A DNA stretch of 64,000 nt from Leishmania donovani (GCF_000227135.1 NC_018253.1:487477-551476); one strand, 5' to 3'. Positions 51,517-63,423 are shown, numbered from the stretch's first letter. Notes: generated from the letters alone by a model not told the origin. Made by a program: numbers and translations.

Positions 51517-54497
51517 CGGCAGCACTGCTGTTTGTCATCCTTCGTTTTCAGTCTGATTATGGTCGGCTTTCCCCGCCACGTCGGTGCGCGTTCCCATCCT
51601 GCTACTCGCTGAAACAGTCTCTCTTGTTATTCTTATCACTGCGCCCTTCCTTTACGTGTGGGTGCATCTCTGCCATCTCGTGTTTTGCCCTCTTTTTTTT
51701 TGACTCGTGGCGTGCTGGTGAAAGAAACGCTCGGTTTTTGTGGGAAACTGGAGGAGGGGTTTCCAGCCATGGCTGGTGGCAGCTTCACGCACGCATCCCT
51801 TTCATCTGTGCTGAATCGCCCATGTACTGCACTCTTTTCCCCTCCCTCACGCCCCCTCCCCTTTGCCCTCTTCATCCGCTGGATGTTTTCGCGTCATTTT
51901 TATTTTCTTTGATTGGATAAGGTCACTGGACGCTGTTGATTTCGTCTTCTTTGCCCCCTCCCCATCGTATTTCTCTGTCTACCGCTATCGTGTCCATGTG
52001 TACGCGTGGTCTGTTTCTTTGTGCTCTTGTTCTGCTTCGGGTGACTGGCAGATACATCAGCCGAAATGCTTATTATCATGGCTCGTGTTGTCTTAGGCAC
52101 TTCCCCCTCTCTGTCTCCCCAGCTCTCAATCACCTTCTTCGGCCCCCTACTCCACCCCACCCCACCCCCAGCTCGTCCCTCGAATTCGACCGCGGCGTGC
52201 ACAGTCATCTTTTTTCCTCTGTCTGCTTCCCTCTGTGTGTGAGTGTGTGTCCATCTCTTCGATGGTCGGAGTACATGTTCAAGGCAGCCATGATGCTGGT
52301 TGCTCACCGCGATGAGATACAAAAACAATGCAAGCAACCGTCAAGGGGAAGCATAGGCACCCTTGTCAATAGAGAGATGTGGACTGGTGCGGTCTCCAGC
52401 GGTTCACAAAAAAAAATACGTATATGGCGACAGTGCGAGATGATTGTAATGGAAAAAGAGAAAGGAGGGAGGGCGGCTGGTCGAGAGGCGAGGAAAGGGA
52501 GGAGAAGCGGCCTGCACTTGTGCTGCGGGTGTTCCAGGCGACATCTTCACTGGACCTCTCAGCTGTGTCTCTTCTTCCCTCTGGTGTGCACACACGCTGG
52601 TTCGCCGGTCGCTGTTGCACGCACGCTTCCCGCCTTGTCCGTCTGTGGGCGTGTGTGTGTGTGTGTGTGTGTGGCAGCACCTTTCTCTCTCCCCAACTCC
52701 TGCGCGACGCCGCTAGTTTGTCCACCACTCCCGCACTTTCTGTGAGCTCGTGATGTACACATATGCATCAATTCACTTCCCCCCCCCCCTTAACGCATCC
52801 CTCTTCAGCCTTTTCTCTGTCGCCGCTCACCTTCCGCGTGCACGCACATGCACACAAGCATGCATGCATGCTGCATGCGCTTCCTTCCCTTGCACCCATG
52901 ATTCGTGCTTCACTCTCGCCCCTCCCCCCGTCCCATCCCTTCCCTCTTGTGTTCTTTATTGCCCTCCTCCTTTCTTTCTGCCAGGACCAGCAACGGCAGG
53001 AAGATACATACGTACACACATACACGTAAGGATAGAAACGTTTCCATCGCCTACTTCGACTCTCCCTGCCTCTCTTCTTCCGTCCTCCCTCCCTTCGCCG
53101 CCTGGGCCCCGTGCGATCACACGCACACACATACACAAACACACACGCAGGAAAGGCGAAAGGAAAAGAGAAAAGCGCAGACGCACTCACCCATACACGC
53201 AGTGTCACACGGAAAGGGTGGGAACGCACAGGAGCGGCAAGTAATCGAAATACAAAAGCGAAAAAGGACATTGGAAACGGTGAAAGAGAAGAGAAGCACC
53301 GAGTGCATCCTTGTAAGCCTCACCGCTCGTGCGTCTCTCCCCCTCTCCCGCCCTGTGGGGCGCGCCGCCCCGCGGTTTCTTCGATTCTGTGCACATCACT
53401 CAGCGGCAAGCACAAGCGCAAACGCGAAGAACAAAAACGAGGGAGGAAGACGACGCACTCCTTGATCGTTCAAAGCACGTCTTATTGGTGTGTCTGCGGG
53501 CGTGCTGCCTGCTTTCTCTTCGTCCTCTTCTGCTCTTGTTTTTTTTTCTCGTAGCGGCCGGCCGGCCGGCAGGCAGGCAGGAGGGCAGGTGGGGAGGGAG
53601 TGAGAGCCCGTCTTGCTTAGCGGCAGGCCGTTTTTTTTTTCGCTTGCCATGCTCTCCAGTGTCGAAGTGCGCCCTTTCTGTTCTGCTGTGTGTCTCGTAT
53701 GACCCCCTGCTTCCATCACCCACCACCACCCGCCATCATCATCATCCCCCTCTCCCTTCCCCTTCCCCTCCCTCCTTTCCCTCTCCGCCTCCGGTGTGTT
53801 TCTGCCCCCTCTCTTTTTGGGGGTTTTCTCCCTCGTCCTCGTGTGGCCTTCTGTCTTGTTTATATTGGTGGTGCTTGTGCCTGGCCCCCTCCCCTCTCCC
53901 TCTGTTAGCATTTCTGTGAGCAACCGCTCGACTTTGGTTGTGTTCCTTTTTTCTGCTTGAGTATCAGTCTTTGTGTGAGTGTCAACACGGATAAACATCA
54001 ATACATAAATATATACACATCCGCCTTCTCTTTGTCCACCACCACCCCTCTTCCATCCTCTTTTGGTCGAGCGCTGCCTTCTCGCTCATCTCCATCGCAT
54101 ATACACCTGCAGACATACACACACACACATACATACACACGCCGACGCGTATCTACACGGCAACCCTCATCCTCCTATAAGCCACCCCTCACTATTCCTC
54201 TTGGCGATTGTCAGTCTTTATCACCTCTCCACCGTTACTCAGACGGCTCTTTCCGTGATTTTTGCTTTCTTTTCGTTGTCTTCTGTCCTGGTTTTGCCCC
54301 GTGCTGTCTCGCCAACACGCCTCGGCAGTACGGGTGGGCATCACCTGGCGCTAATACATCAATTCTGCCGCCGTGCTAGCTCGGGCTTCTGTTCCTTCGT
54401 TTTCTTCTTCTCTTGGTCTCTCGTGTGTGTGTGTGTGTGTGTGCATCTGGTTTTTTTTGGGGGAGAGGGTTCTGAGCCGACCTTCTTTTCTCTTGGC

Positions 54498-54499
54498 AG
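54498..54499 (+). promoter_or_regulatory. Candidate spliced-leader acceptor AG
   Basis: The tract CCTTCTTTTCTCTTGGCAG is a textbook polypyrimidine-AG, 21 bases from the ATG at 54521. Confidence 0.6.
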
Positions 54500-54520
54500 C
54501 GTCTCCGCCCCTCGTCCGTC

Positions 54521-57500
54521 ATGAATGGTGACGACCCACCTGTGGTCTCGGCGAGCCCAACAGTCGCTGGTAGTACCGGGATGCCGTGTGTGTGTGAGGC
54601 CAGCGAAGTGCCGCGCACACCATTCCTTTCGGCACTGCTGCTGAGCGGCATTATGCCCGAAACAGACGACGTCTCGCAGAATGGAGGATGCGCAAAGTAT
54701 GCTTTCACGGCCGCTACCACGGCAGCCTTAGCCGTCTCAAATACAGCGCCACGGCCCAGCGTTGGGCACAGCAACGGCAGAGAAGACGGTGTTGTGCTGA
54801 GCAGGCAAGAAGATGACAGAAGTAAAGTCGGCATGGCTTTTGTGAACGCGTCAGTGCAGCCCCTCACGCGGGCCAAATCGGGAGCTGCGAGGCACCTGAG
54901 CTGCCATGATGGCAACGACACCCCTAGAGGGGTGCTGAAAAGACGTGGGGACGACGCAGCGGAAGCTCTCCACTCATCCACTACAGCCGGCGCAGACGAC
55001 AAGGACACCCTTCAAAGCACAGTGGCATCAGCATCCTCGCAACGTGTGCACTTCGTGCCGAACAATGCGGCGACAGCAACGGCTACAGATGCGCTTGAGC
55101 CACTGGCGGCGCCTCCTCTGTCGCCAGAGGGCGCATGCAACCCACGTGATGATATGGACGACCCTCTGCGCTCGCGCCGTCATCGCCACCGCGACACCGG
55201 CACGGAGTCGCCGGGTCTGGGTGGAAGCAGCGGGCCGCAGACCTGGTCTGCTGCATCGTCGGCGTCCTCAGCACCACATTCCACAGCTGAGACGCAATGG
55301 TGCAACACGAGTGAGGCGTCGGAGCTGGACTTGCACGAGATACCTCCGCCCGTCTTGGGCACGGCAACAGGCCACTTAACCGCCGTATCGTCTGTGTGCG
55401 GTGGCGAGGCGTCGCCGGTGACCATCAATGCGCGAACAGCCGAACCTGTTCAAAAACCCAATACAGGCGCGAACGGGTGGTCGCCTATCTCTGTGTCAGC
55501 CGTCATGTCGCCCAACCGACAGAGCATCGCTGGCTTGCAACAATCATCGAAGGGGAGCGTCTGGAGACGCAAGCGGTCGTGTGACATGTCAGCGGTGCAG
55601 TCAGAGAGACACAGCTGCTGCAGCAGCAGCGACCACGGCGATGCCTCGCCGGTCTCCCTCGAAAAGTCTATTCCACGGAGCGCTGGGAAGCCGATTGGCG
55701 ACGGCCCCGCGTCTCCGGTGGCATCGCTCTCGCAGAAGCGAATCGAGTCACTGGACGGCAATACCCGCACTCCCACGTCAACACAGGCGACGATGGCAAC
55801 CACACTGACCACAATGGAGTCTGGCATTGCCCCCAATCCCTCCAGCTCTCGTTACTCACTGCGGTCGGTTGGCTCGCGTCACGAGCTCCAACGCAGCGCG
55901 TCCATCTCCAGGATGTGTGTACCTCGACAAGAGACGGCCCCACCACTGCATCTGTCGATGCCCATTTGCCCAGGCGGTGCTGTTGTGTCAAGCACCATTC
56001 TAGGGGTATCTGTTCGAAGCCCGCTGGAAATGACCACCTCTCTCATGCTGCCGATGTTCATGGTTGGCAACACCGCGTCGCTGATCGCCTTCCCAAGATC
56101 CGACACTGCGTTCCCACTTCGGACAACGCTCAGCACGCTCACCAAGTCGGCTGGCGACAAGTCGCAGCAGCCCCCGCCGCGACTCCACGACCAGGGGGAC
56201 GAGGGCGACGCAGACCAACCTCCGCTTGCACCTGCCGTCACGCCAGCCGCGCAGCACCTGCCGAGCTCCATCGCGGCAGCGCGGCGCAAAAATCTCGATG
56301 ACAGCTCTGTTACCTCATCGCCACAGCAGGAGCGGCAGGCGCCTTTTTGTCAATCTAAGCACGAGGAAGCAAACGCCACTGAGAACGAATCCTCAAACTC
56401 GCTCTCTGCTCCACCGCAACAGAGTCTCCGCAACTTCACCGTAACCTCCGCCACCTCCTTCTGTGTCGACAACGCCGCCACCGCGTGCGACCCGCGCAGT
56501 ACGACTGCGGAGCACAGCAGCCTGCACAGCAGCGCCGTCTCCATGCGGCAAAGCTCAACCATGTCCGAGGACCAAATCCTGCAGACGCTTGCCCACGGCA
56601 TGGCGCTGGGTGGTGTATTGACAGGTCCGTGGAAAGCAGCGCAGGACAACTCGACGCCAACACCGCTCAAGCCGTGTGCGAGTGACCCAGGGAACTGGCG
56701 TCTAACTGGCAGGCTGTTCGCGCCGCAGCATCCCCCGTCCGCGCCCTCGCGCTCAGTCGCCTCGGGTGCGATGAGCGCCGACCGCGGCACGCAACACGGC
56801 TCCACGAACTGCACCACATGCCCCTGTGGCTCCTCGCTGATGGCGCCGCATATGCACAGAGAGGAGATGTCGCTATACCTGGGCTGCGGCACGCAAACGC
56901 CGCGCTCACGCGGCAATAGCCCGGCGGCAGGGCTTGCCGCGTCCCAGACGCACTTATCTGAGCTGCAGATGCAGCGAGGGAGGCTGAGTAGGATGAGCTC
57001 TACAAGACCTGCGGGAGCGCGGGGAGAAAGGCCGGCGCAAGTGCGCTCTCTGGTATCCGTGTCGGCAGCAAGCGGGGCTGACGAAGACGCGGAGACTGGC
57101 AGTCATTCACTCACACATGGCTCCCTCGCTGTCGTCCTGTCCAGCCCCAGCAAGCGGCACAGGGGGCTGCCAAGCCCTGGCTACTTCTGCGCAACGGCTG
57201 AAGACTCTCTGAGGGACGCCAGTGGCTCCAGCGCCACAACCCTGCCCGCCTTGTTCTGCTCTGCCCTTCACGCTGAGCGCTCGCTCGCCACACCGATGCG
57301 CGGGTACAGCCTCACGCAGCGCTCCAGTGCGGCGAGCGTGGCGTCTTTGGCGCTTTCCCAGGTACCATTCGGCGTGGAGGGGGTCATCTTCTCTGCAGGC
57401 AGCACCCCAAACGTGGTGGGTTGTGTAGAGGCGGGTGTGGCGGCGTGGTTGCCCGTGGTTAGCAGTGACACAGCTGCAAGGCAACTCAGCGGTGATCGAA

Positions 57501-59302
57501 CAGTGATGCTGCGACCTACTGACAGCAGCACAGCCCATTACCACGTACCCAGTAGTGGTGTCTTCAGCACCGCCGACAGCGGCGTCGCCGTCTCGGCGCC
57601 GATGGAAGCACTGCGTGCGGAGCGGTTTACTTTTCTGCAGTCTGTGCAAGATGTCGGTGGTCTTGCTGCTCAGGCGGAGACGGGTGCCTTGCTCGGCGAC
57701 GCGGATGCTGTACAGAGCTTGCTGGGCGAGGTAATAGCCGAGCCGGCGGCAATGGCCACACCGACTGTGTCGCCACCGACGCTCATGCCATCCTCTGTGC
57801 CCGTGCCCCTCTCCACGGTCGGCTTTGTGTCCGGGTGGATGCGGCGGATTTCTGCTGGGGGCGTGTCGACAACGTTTCCCTTTAACACTACGGGCACAGC
57901 CGCCCCCTCGCCGGCGAGGAAAACGGCATGGTCAGCAGGAAACTCCAGCGAGTCACCCGATGGAGCCCGTGAGCGCATATCGGCACTGCGGATGGCCGCG
58001 GAGCCGATTTGTGTAGCTAACGACAGTGTTGCCACGGCATCGATCACGCTTATGTCTGAGACGTCGTCTGTGCGTCGGTCACCACCACCGGCACCGGCGA
58101 TGTTGCCCCGTCCCTTGCTGACGCGGAACCTCTCCTATCGGATTCCTGGGTCGGAGGTTGCGGCGGTCGCGGAGCTACGTCGCACCACCTCCTCCCCTTG
58201 CGCCGCCGCTCCTTGGGCCATAGGCAGCGCCAACGATTTGGTGGCGGCAGTGGGGACGCCACCGCTGCCAGAAATGGTGAGCTTGAAGGACAACGTCAGC
58301 GCACGACCCCGAGACGGTACAAGGAGCGTGTTTCAGCCGGTGTTGCCGCTTGCTCAAGAAGAAAATGCGGTCACGTCATTGAGCTACGAACCAGGGACAC
58401 CAAAGGCAATGAGCCCCGTGCCCGCGAGCCGAGTAACAGATGAATCAGTGGCCGCGACCGATCTGCGGCAGATGTGGTGGGCGCCGGCAGTCGCGCGAGC
58501 CGCGGCACCATTCAGAACTACTGGGGCTGATACCCGCCCAGCTCCGGTGCATTGCAATAGCGGTGAGTCGGGCATGCGCTCCGCCGCGCAGTCCCTCAGT
58601 TGCAGTTCGCTGCGCGGGCTCTTACCTCAGCAGCAGCAGACCCCACCTCAGCTGCAGATGTGTGCCTCGGCTGCCATGCGGCCCTCTCTCCACAGCGTCC
58701 ATAACAACAACGATCAAGGCGCCTACCAAATCGCTGACTACAAGAGCAACGCACGCGCTGATCCCATCCGAGGCTCATTACGAGGGTCATCGAGTCGCGT
58801 TGTTGAGCGGGCAGCTGGTATGGGCGCCGGTGGTGGTGAGGGGTACGGCCAGAGTTGTCGTGCCAACGGGGCGATGCTCTTCCACAAACGCGGCACGCTT
58901 ACAGGCAGCAGTGGTCGGTGTCACATGAATGGTGGAAAGGGGGGTGGTGGCACAGGCTCACCTATCCGTATCTCCATCCCATGCTATCAGGGCTATCGCG
59001 ACGCCGAGACTCTCCTGGATGACGCGGAGCGGGCCATGAGCAGGACGGCTGTCCCCATCATCTCATTACTTGGCTTCGGCGGGCCATCGTTGCATGAGGA
59101 CGAGTACTCGTTTGAGATGCTCGGGAACGGCCTGGCATCGAGTGTGATGTCTTTGGCGACGCCAGCACCGACATCTTCCAGCGCCGGCATGGACATGGGC
59201 CTCGTGTCGCCTCTGGTGCTCGCGTCGGCGTCCGACAAGCCGGCGGCAAGCCCCACGGGAACGAAGTCGTCCTTTTCCCTCAGTGCGCCGAGTGAACGGT
59301 GA
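54521..59302 (+). CDS. Very large, mostly disordered hypothetical protein
   Basis: The protein has 1593 residues and is the longest in the window. It is dominated by Ser, Ala, Thr and Pro, with many SP/TP and RxxS sites (for example LQRSASISRM) suited to phosphorylation and 14-3-3 type binding; these are composition-based guesses. A small Cys-rich patch (NCTTCPCGSS, about 764-773) and a more ordered C-terminal block (around GYRDAETLLDDAERAM and PIISLLGFGGPSLHEDEYSF, about 1490-1540) stand out. No enzyme or transport domain, signal peptide or membrane helix is recognised. The start is the first ATG, 21 bases after a strong polypyrimidine-AG. Its length without a stop and GC-rich third positions support a real gene despite the low complexity. 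Confidence 0.85.
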   Translation: MNGDDPPVVSASPTVAGSTGMPCVCEASEVPRTPFLSALLLSGIMPETDDVSQNGGCAKYAFTAATTAALAVSNTAPRPSVGHSNGREDGVVLSRQEDDRSKVGMAFVNASVQPLTRAKSGAARHLSCHDGNDTPRGVLKRRGDDAAEALHSSTTAGADDKDTLQSTVASASSQRVHFVPNNAATATATDALEPLAAPPLSPEGACNPRDDMDDPLRSRRHRHRDTGTESPGLGGSSGPQTWSAASSASSAPHSTAETQWCNTSEASELDLHEIPPPVLGTATGHLTAVSSVCGGEASPVTINARTAEPVQKPNTGANGWSPISVSAVMSPNRQSIAGLQQSSKGSVWRRKRSCDMSAVQSERHSCCSSSDHGDASPVSLEKSIPRSAGKPIGDGPASPVASLSQKRIESLDGNTRTPTSTQATMATTLTTMESGIAPNPSSSRYSLRSVGSRHELQRSASISRMCVPRQETAPPLHLSMPICPGGAVVSSTILGVSVRSPLEMTTSLMLPMFMVGNTASLIAFPRSDTAFPLRTTLSTLTKSAGDKSQQPPPRLHDQGDEGDADQPPLAPAVTPAAQHLPSSIAAARRKNLDDSSVTSSPQQERQAPFCQSKHEEANATENESSNSLSAPPQQSLRNFTVTSATSFCVDNAATACDPRSTTAEHSSLHSSAVSMRQSSTMSEDQILQTLAHGMALGGVLTGPWKAAQDNSTPTPLKPCASDPGNWRLTGRLFAPQHPPSAPSRSVASGAMSADRGTQHGSTNCTTCPCGSSLMAPHMHREEMSLYLGCGTQTPRSRGNSPAAGLAASQTHLSELQMQRGRLSRMSSTRPAGARGERPAQVRSLVSVSAASGADEDAETGSHSLTHGSLAVVLSSPSKRHRGLPSPGYFCATAEDSLRDASGSSATTLPALFCSALHAERSLATPMRGYSLTQRSSAASVASLALSQVPFGVEGVIFSAGSTPNVVGCVEAGVAAWLPVVSSDTAARQLSGDRTVMLRPTDSSTAHYHVPSSGVFSTADSGVAVSAPMEALRAERFTFLQSVQDVGGLAAQAETGALLGDADAVQSLLGEVIAEPAAMATPTVSPPTLMPSSVPVPLSTVGFVSGWMRRISAGGVSTTFPFNTTGTAAPSPARKTAWSAGNSSESPDGARERISALRMAAEPICVANDSVATASITLMSETSSVRRSPPPAPAMLPRPLLTRNLSYRIPGSEVAAVAELRRTTSSPCAAAPWAIGSANDLVAAVGTPPLPEMVSLKDNVSARPRDGTRSVFQPVLPLAQEENAVTSLSYEPGTPKAMSPVPASRVTDESVAATDLRQMWWAPAVARAAAPFRTTGADTRPAPVHCNSGESGMRSAAQSLSCSSLRGLLPQQQQTPPQLQMCASAAMRPSLHSVHNNNDQGAYQIADYKSNARADPIRGSLRGSSSRVVERAAGMGAGGGEGYGQSCRANGAMLFHKRGTLTGSSGRCHMNGGKGGGGTGSPIRISIPCYQGYRDAETLLDDAERAMSRTAVPIISLLGFGGPSLHEDEYSFEMLGNGLASSVMSLATPAPTSSSAGMDMGLVSPLVLASASDKPAASPTGTKSSFSLSAPSER

Positions 59303-61428
59303 GGCAGGATGAGAAGGCAAAAGAAAAAAAGCAAAGGAAATGCAGCTGGAGGTACGCTCGCTGCCTTTGCGCACCTCTCCCGGTGCGTGTGTGTGATGGC
59401 CTTGCACCGCAGTCGGTGCAGCCGCATCAGCACGAGTCTTTCTCTCCCGCATATTGCCGCGATGTGTGCCTTGGCTGTGTGCATGGCCTTCCAGGCTAAG
59501 TGATGTGCAATATGTATATATGCATATGTGTATGCGTATGTGTGTGTGTGTGTCTGCATGATGTGTATCTTTACGTGATCGTCTTTCTTTTTCTTGTGTT
59601 TGGCATTTTTGTTCCGCGTCGTTCCCTACGGCACTTTTCCGTCTTCTGTTTACACATTTTACGCTGGATGCGGGTCTCTATCCATGTACACGGAGACGAG
59701 CATGTCTCCTCTCTCTCTCACCCCCGCTCCCTCCCGTGCATGATTTCTGGTGCATCTCCTCTATCGTGAGCGTGTGTTGAATGGTTTGCCTTGTGTCTTT
59801 CGATGATCATGTGTGGTGAAGGGCCTGTGCACGTGTGCGTGTACATGCGCTCTAAAGTCGTTTTTTTTTGTAGGTTTCCCCTTCCCCTCCCCGGCCCTCT
59901 CGAGAGTGCCATGTACTGCCAAATCTACAACTACTCTTGCATACGCGGGTGAGGAACCGACGAGAGGGGAAGGGGGGCGTGGGGTTGCGTGAGCGTAGCA
60001 TCGCTCCTTCTCTTTCCCTCACCATGTCTTTCTCTCTCTTTCCTGCCTTCATTTCGCACACCTCCCCGTTGTCTTCATGTTGTATCTCGTGCAGAACCAC
60101 ATCATGCACGTGCTCGAGTCGTCGTCTTTTGGAGAGGAGGGAGGGTGCTTCATCGCTCCTGTCCCCCATCTCGTGCGAGACGTGCGCCCATCGCACCGTG
60201 TTCTCGTCGGGGAGTGGGGAGAGAGAAAGGAAAGAAGGAAAGAGGGGGGCGTGTCTCTCAGAACTCGGTCTATGGACTCACCCCTGTCCTCCTTGTTTTG
60301 TTTTCCTTGTGTCGCACACCCCCTCCCCGACCGATTCTTTTTGTTGTTGAAATCGTGTTTCTTTTTTTCTTGCTTTTTGTTTCTGAAGCGCTATCCTTCT
60401 TTTTCTCTCTTCCATCCCACCCTCTTCCTCTGCAGCCCTGCCGGCCCTCGCCTATCTTTTACATGTGTTGTTGTGTTGTTGTTCCTCCGTGTTGTGTTCC
60501 CATTTTCCTTTTCTGCTCTCTCTCTCTCTCTTGCATGCACCGTTGCACACGCGCATGCTCGCGCATGTGTGTGTGCGTTCGTGCGTGATCGCTCGCCCGC
60601 TCTGTCCCAACAGAGCTGATGACTGAAGTTCGCTACCTCCTTTCTCAGGGTGTGAGTTCACGCAACTTTCTCGCGCACAAGCGGAGCATACATGCACAAG
60701 CGAAACGGACGGCTGACGCGGGAGCGTTCGAGAAACCTCAATACCATTTGGAGGAGGAGAGGACGGAACGGGAGAGGGCGCCGCAGATACATCTGCGGCG
60801 TGCCAGCGAAACGCTCCCCCCCCCCATCCCTTCTACACTCATTCACACTGGAACGCTCTAACGTCTCTCCCGCTCTTTACAGCGAGAGGTACGTCGCTGC
60901 CGCCAACCCCATTGCAGAGGAGAGGTGGTAAGGCAGTAGTGCCGGACGAGGATGCGTGAACGGCAGGGGCGCGAAGCACCTTCACTACTCATCACTCGGT
61001 GTAGGTGTGCTCATGGGAAAGCCATGTGGGCTTTTGAGTGGGTGTGTGAGAGTGTGGGTGCGTTGTCAGCTCAGCGCAGGTGTTTGCTTGTATCTCCTCT
61101 GCCTACCGGCTGCTCTCACTTTCCGCTTCCTCCCTTCCTTGGTAATTTTCTCTTCTTCTGTCTCCTCCTCGTCCCTATTTGGGGCGTACATGTCTGCTCT
61201 CGTACTTTCACAGACTCACTGAGACCAGTGGCGCCGTGGTATGTGCTTCTGCGTGCCTGCTGCCAACGCGCTGCGCCTCATCCGTGCTACAAGCTCACAC
61301 ACGGAAAGTCACAGGGTCCTCGGTCTCACGACCTGCTGTGTCGCCCTCATCTCTTATCTGCCCCCCCGCCCTCTCCGCCGTCGCGAACGGTATCCGCTGC
61401 TTCTAGCCTGCACTCGCTGCTTCAAGTA
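59303..61428. other. Intergenic region, no gene seen
   Basis: It is CT-rich with GT and TA/CA stretches (59514-59552, 60536-60590). An in-frame ATG at 60952 lies 159 codons upstream of the hydrolase start, but the sequence between is UTR-like in composition, so it is not used as the start. Confidence 0.65.
61405..61406 (+). promoter_or_regulatory. Candidate spliced-leader acceptor AG
   Basis: Pyrimidine-rich stretches (61355-61383 and CTGCTTCTAG) lead to this AG, 23 bases before the ATG at 61429. A second AG at 61425-61426 is too close to the start to be preferred. Confidence 0.45.
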
Positions 61429-62634
61429 ATGGCAGCCGTCCCGCTGCATGCTGTTCAGACCCCCTCTAAGGTCCTCCTGCCGGGCTTCGTGAGGAAAGCG
61501 GCGCCGGTCTTCTTTGTGGTGATGCATGGCTTCTTGGCCCACAGCGGCGCGATGAACTCTTTTGTTGTCATCCTGCGCAACGCCCTCGACGCGCACAATC
61601 GCGCTGTGCTGGAATCGAACGACCAGACTTCAGTGGCGCTGCCGTTCCACATCACCACGCTCGACGCGCGCAACCACGGCCTGTCGCCGCACACCTCGAC
61701 ACACAGCTCGGAGAACCTCGTGGAGGATCTCAGCTACTACCTGGACCACGACTTTCCACGCACAGTGTCTCGTGTCTCAGAGGCATGGATGCAGGACGGC
61801 AGTGATCACAGCTACGGCGACGTGGCTTGCCCGCGCGTCGTAGCGATTGGCCATAGCATGGGCAGCCTTACATGGACGCAATACCTCATGGACCGCTACT
61901 TCCCTTCCCTAGCGAGCAACGAAAAAGTTCAAGGGTCAGAATTATCGTCAACTACAGCGACATCGACGTCGAGCAATGTCTCCTCCTCTGCGCGATCTTC
62001 TCTTGACGTGAAAGGGCTTGTGAGTCTTGACTTACCGCCTATCGTGCGCTCAAACATGACAGCAAATCTGACCGGTGAGCTCATCGGCATCATCGAGCAT
62101 ATGAAGGCTGTGAATCTGAGCGCAATCTCTGACCTTCGGAGTGGGCAAGAGGAGTTCTACCGCTGTGGCATGCACGATATCCGTGTGCGGGGACTATGTA
62201 CGACGAACTTGGCGCTGCAACGCGACCCCAACGATCCCACGCGACGCATTGCGAGTTGGAAATGCAACGTGCCCGTGCTTGAGCACTCCATCCGCTCTGG
62301 TGAGCTTTTCTTACCCGATTTGTACTACAAGCCAGCCGGAGGCGGAAAAGGCTCCGTTGGCACGCATGATTCACAGGAACAGAAGCAGAGGCGGCACCGG
62401 TTAGCGCTGGAGTATCCCTCGGTCGGCACGGTTCCAGTGTTGTCGGTGCTCGGTGCTGCCAGCCCAGTGGGAGGCGACCCGCAGTGTCAGCAGCTATGGG
62501 AGCGCTACGCCATCGACCTGCGGCAGCACTCCATTCCGCATGCGACGCACACGGTGTACTTCGACAAGCCCCACAAGACTGTAGAGCTCGTAACGAACTT
62601 TTTGAAAGAGATTCATGTAGACCAGCCCCTGTGA
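61429..62634 (+). CDS. ABHD11-like alpha/beta hydrolase
   Basis: The protein has 401 residues and a typical alpha/beta hydrolase fold. HGFLAHSG (33-40) is the oxyanion-hole strand, LDARNHGLSPH (78-88) is the motif typical of ABHD11/YbfF-type hydrolases, and GHSMGS (141-146) is the nucleophile elbow with Ser143. MKAVNL and CTTNLAL, then WKCNVPVL, follow in the order seen in ABHD11. The C-terminal HTVYFDKPHKTVELVTNFL supplies the likely catalytic His374; the acid is not certain. ABHD11 is a mitochondrial serine hydrolase in animals; here the N terminus (MAAVPLHAVQTPSKVLLPGFVRK) is basic and could be a targeting sequence, which is inference. A Ser/Thr-rich insert (about 165-192) separates the elbow from the lid. 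An ATG further upstream (60952) is in frame, but the first ATG after the nearest splice site is 61429. Confidence 0.85.
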   Translation: MAAVPLHAVQTPSKVLLPGFVRKAAPVFFVVMHGFLAHSGAMNSFVVILRNALDAHNRAVLESNDQTSVALPFHITTLDARNHGLSPHTSTHSSENLVEDLSYYLDHDFPRTVSRVSEAWMQDGSDHSYGDVACPRVVAIGHSMGSLTWTQYLMDRYFPSLASNEKVQGSELSSTTATSTSSNVSSSARSSLDVKGLVSLDLPPIVRSNMTANLTGELIGIIEHMKAVNLSAISDLRSGQEEFYRCGMHDIRVRGLCTTNLALQRDPNDPTRRIASWKCNVPVLEHSIRSGELFLPDLYYKPAGGGKGSVGTHDSQEQKQRRHRLALEYPSVGTVPVLSVLGAASPVGGDPQCQQLWERYAIDLRQHSIPHATHTVYFDKPHKTVELVTNFLKEIHVDQPL

Positions 62635-63290
62635 GTGTGTGTATGTGTGTGTGTGTGTGGAAGCAAAAAAAAAAAAACGTGTATGGGAACGCGTCGTCTT
62701 CCAGTAAAGGCGAACCGAAAGCAAGCGTGGCTGCTCCTTAGTATAAGAGCTAGAGAGAGAGGCGGTGGTGGTGGCGGCACGCCAGAGAAACAAGGAAGCC
62801 GAGGCCCAGTCATGCTATCCGCTTGCACCGAAGTGCTTCGGTGAGGAAAGGGGTCTGCAGTTCGGCATTGCGTGTTTCCGACCCCCTCCCACGTCAGCTC
62901 TCTCCATCTCTCTGCTTTCTGTAATCGAGTTTGAGCTGGCGTGGCAACAATCACCTGCTCGCCTTCTCCTCTGCGTGTGTGTGCGCACGCCTCTCTCTCT
63001 CTCGTGGTGTCACGCAACGCGCAGGCGCATGCCCACCTATGCACATATGGGACCTTGCTCTCTCCTTTACGGTCCCCCTCTGTCTTTCGTTCTCCCATTC
63101 GACCTTTCTGGCTGCTCATGATCGACGGCATGTGGGCACACACGCACCCACTAACACGCATGCACAGTATTACCTTCAGAAAGTGGGCACACAATACACG
63201 CGTAAGCACAGCAACATCCGTACACGAACACCCACCGACTCGACTCCCGCATCCGCTGTGTTTTATCTCTTGCGTCTCTCCTCGGCCTCT

Positions 63291-63314
63291 GTGTGTGTGT
63301 GTGTGTGTGTGTGT
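63291..63314. repeat. (GT)n microsatellite
   Basis: An uninterrupted GT run of 24 bases in the region upstream of the RNA-binding protein gene. Confidence 0.9.
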
Positions 63315-63421
63315 TGGGGGTAGGGGGTGCATTCGCTTGCCGCACGGCGGTTCTTTGCACCACAGCGTCCAGCCTTCCCCGCCTCACCTCCTTCATTATT
63401 TCGCTGTCCCTCTCGTCTCGT

Positions 63422-63423
63422 AG
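63422..63423 (+). promoter_or_regulatory. Candidate spliced-leader acceptor AG
   Basis: The pyrimidine-rich stretch TTCGCTGTCCCTCTCGTCTCG (63400-63420) leads to TAG. No ATG lies between it and 63477. Confidence 0.55.

Larger units (their letters stand above)
49791..54520. other. Intergenic region with a SIDER2-like copy, no gene seen
   Basis: Outside the element at 51040-51516 this 4.7 kb is CT-rich with CA and GT tracts (for example 50596-50612 and 52650-52671), a GGCC/GGCAGG-type repeat (about 53554-53590) and CA/TA stretches near 54117-54140. Open frames here are low-complexity. Confidence 0.7.

Noticed and set aside
60952..61428. In-frame 159-codon upstream extension of the alpha/beta hydrolase
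   Set aside because: The sequence has UTR-like composition with T and CT tracts, and the best splice acceptor lies after it.
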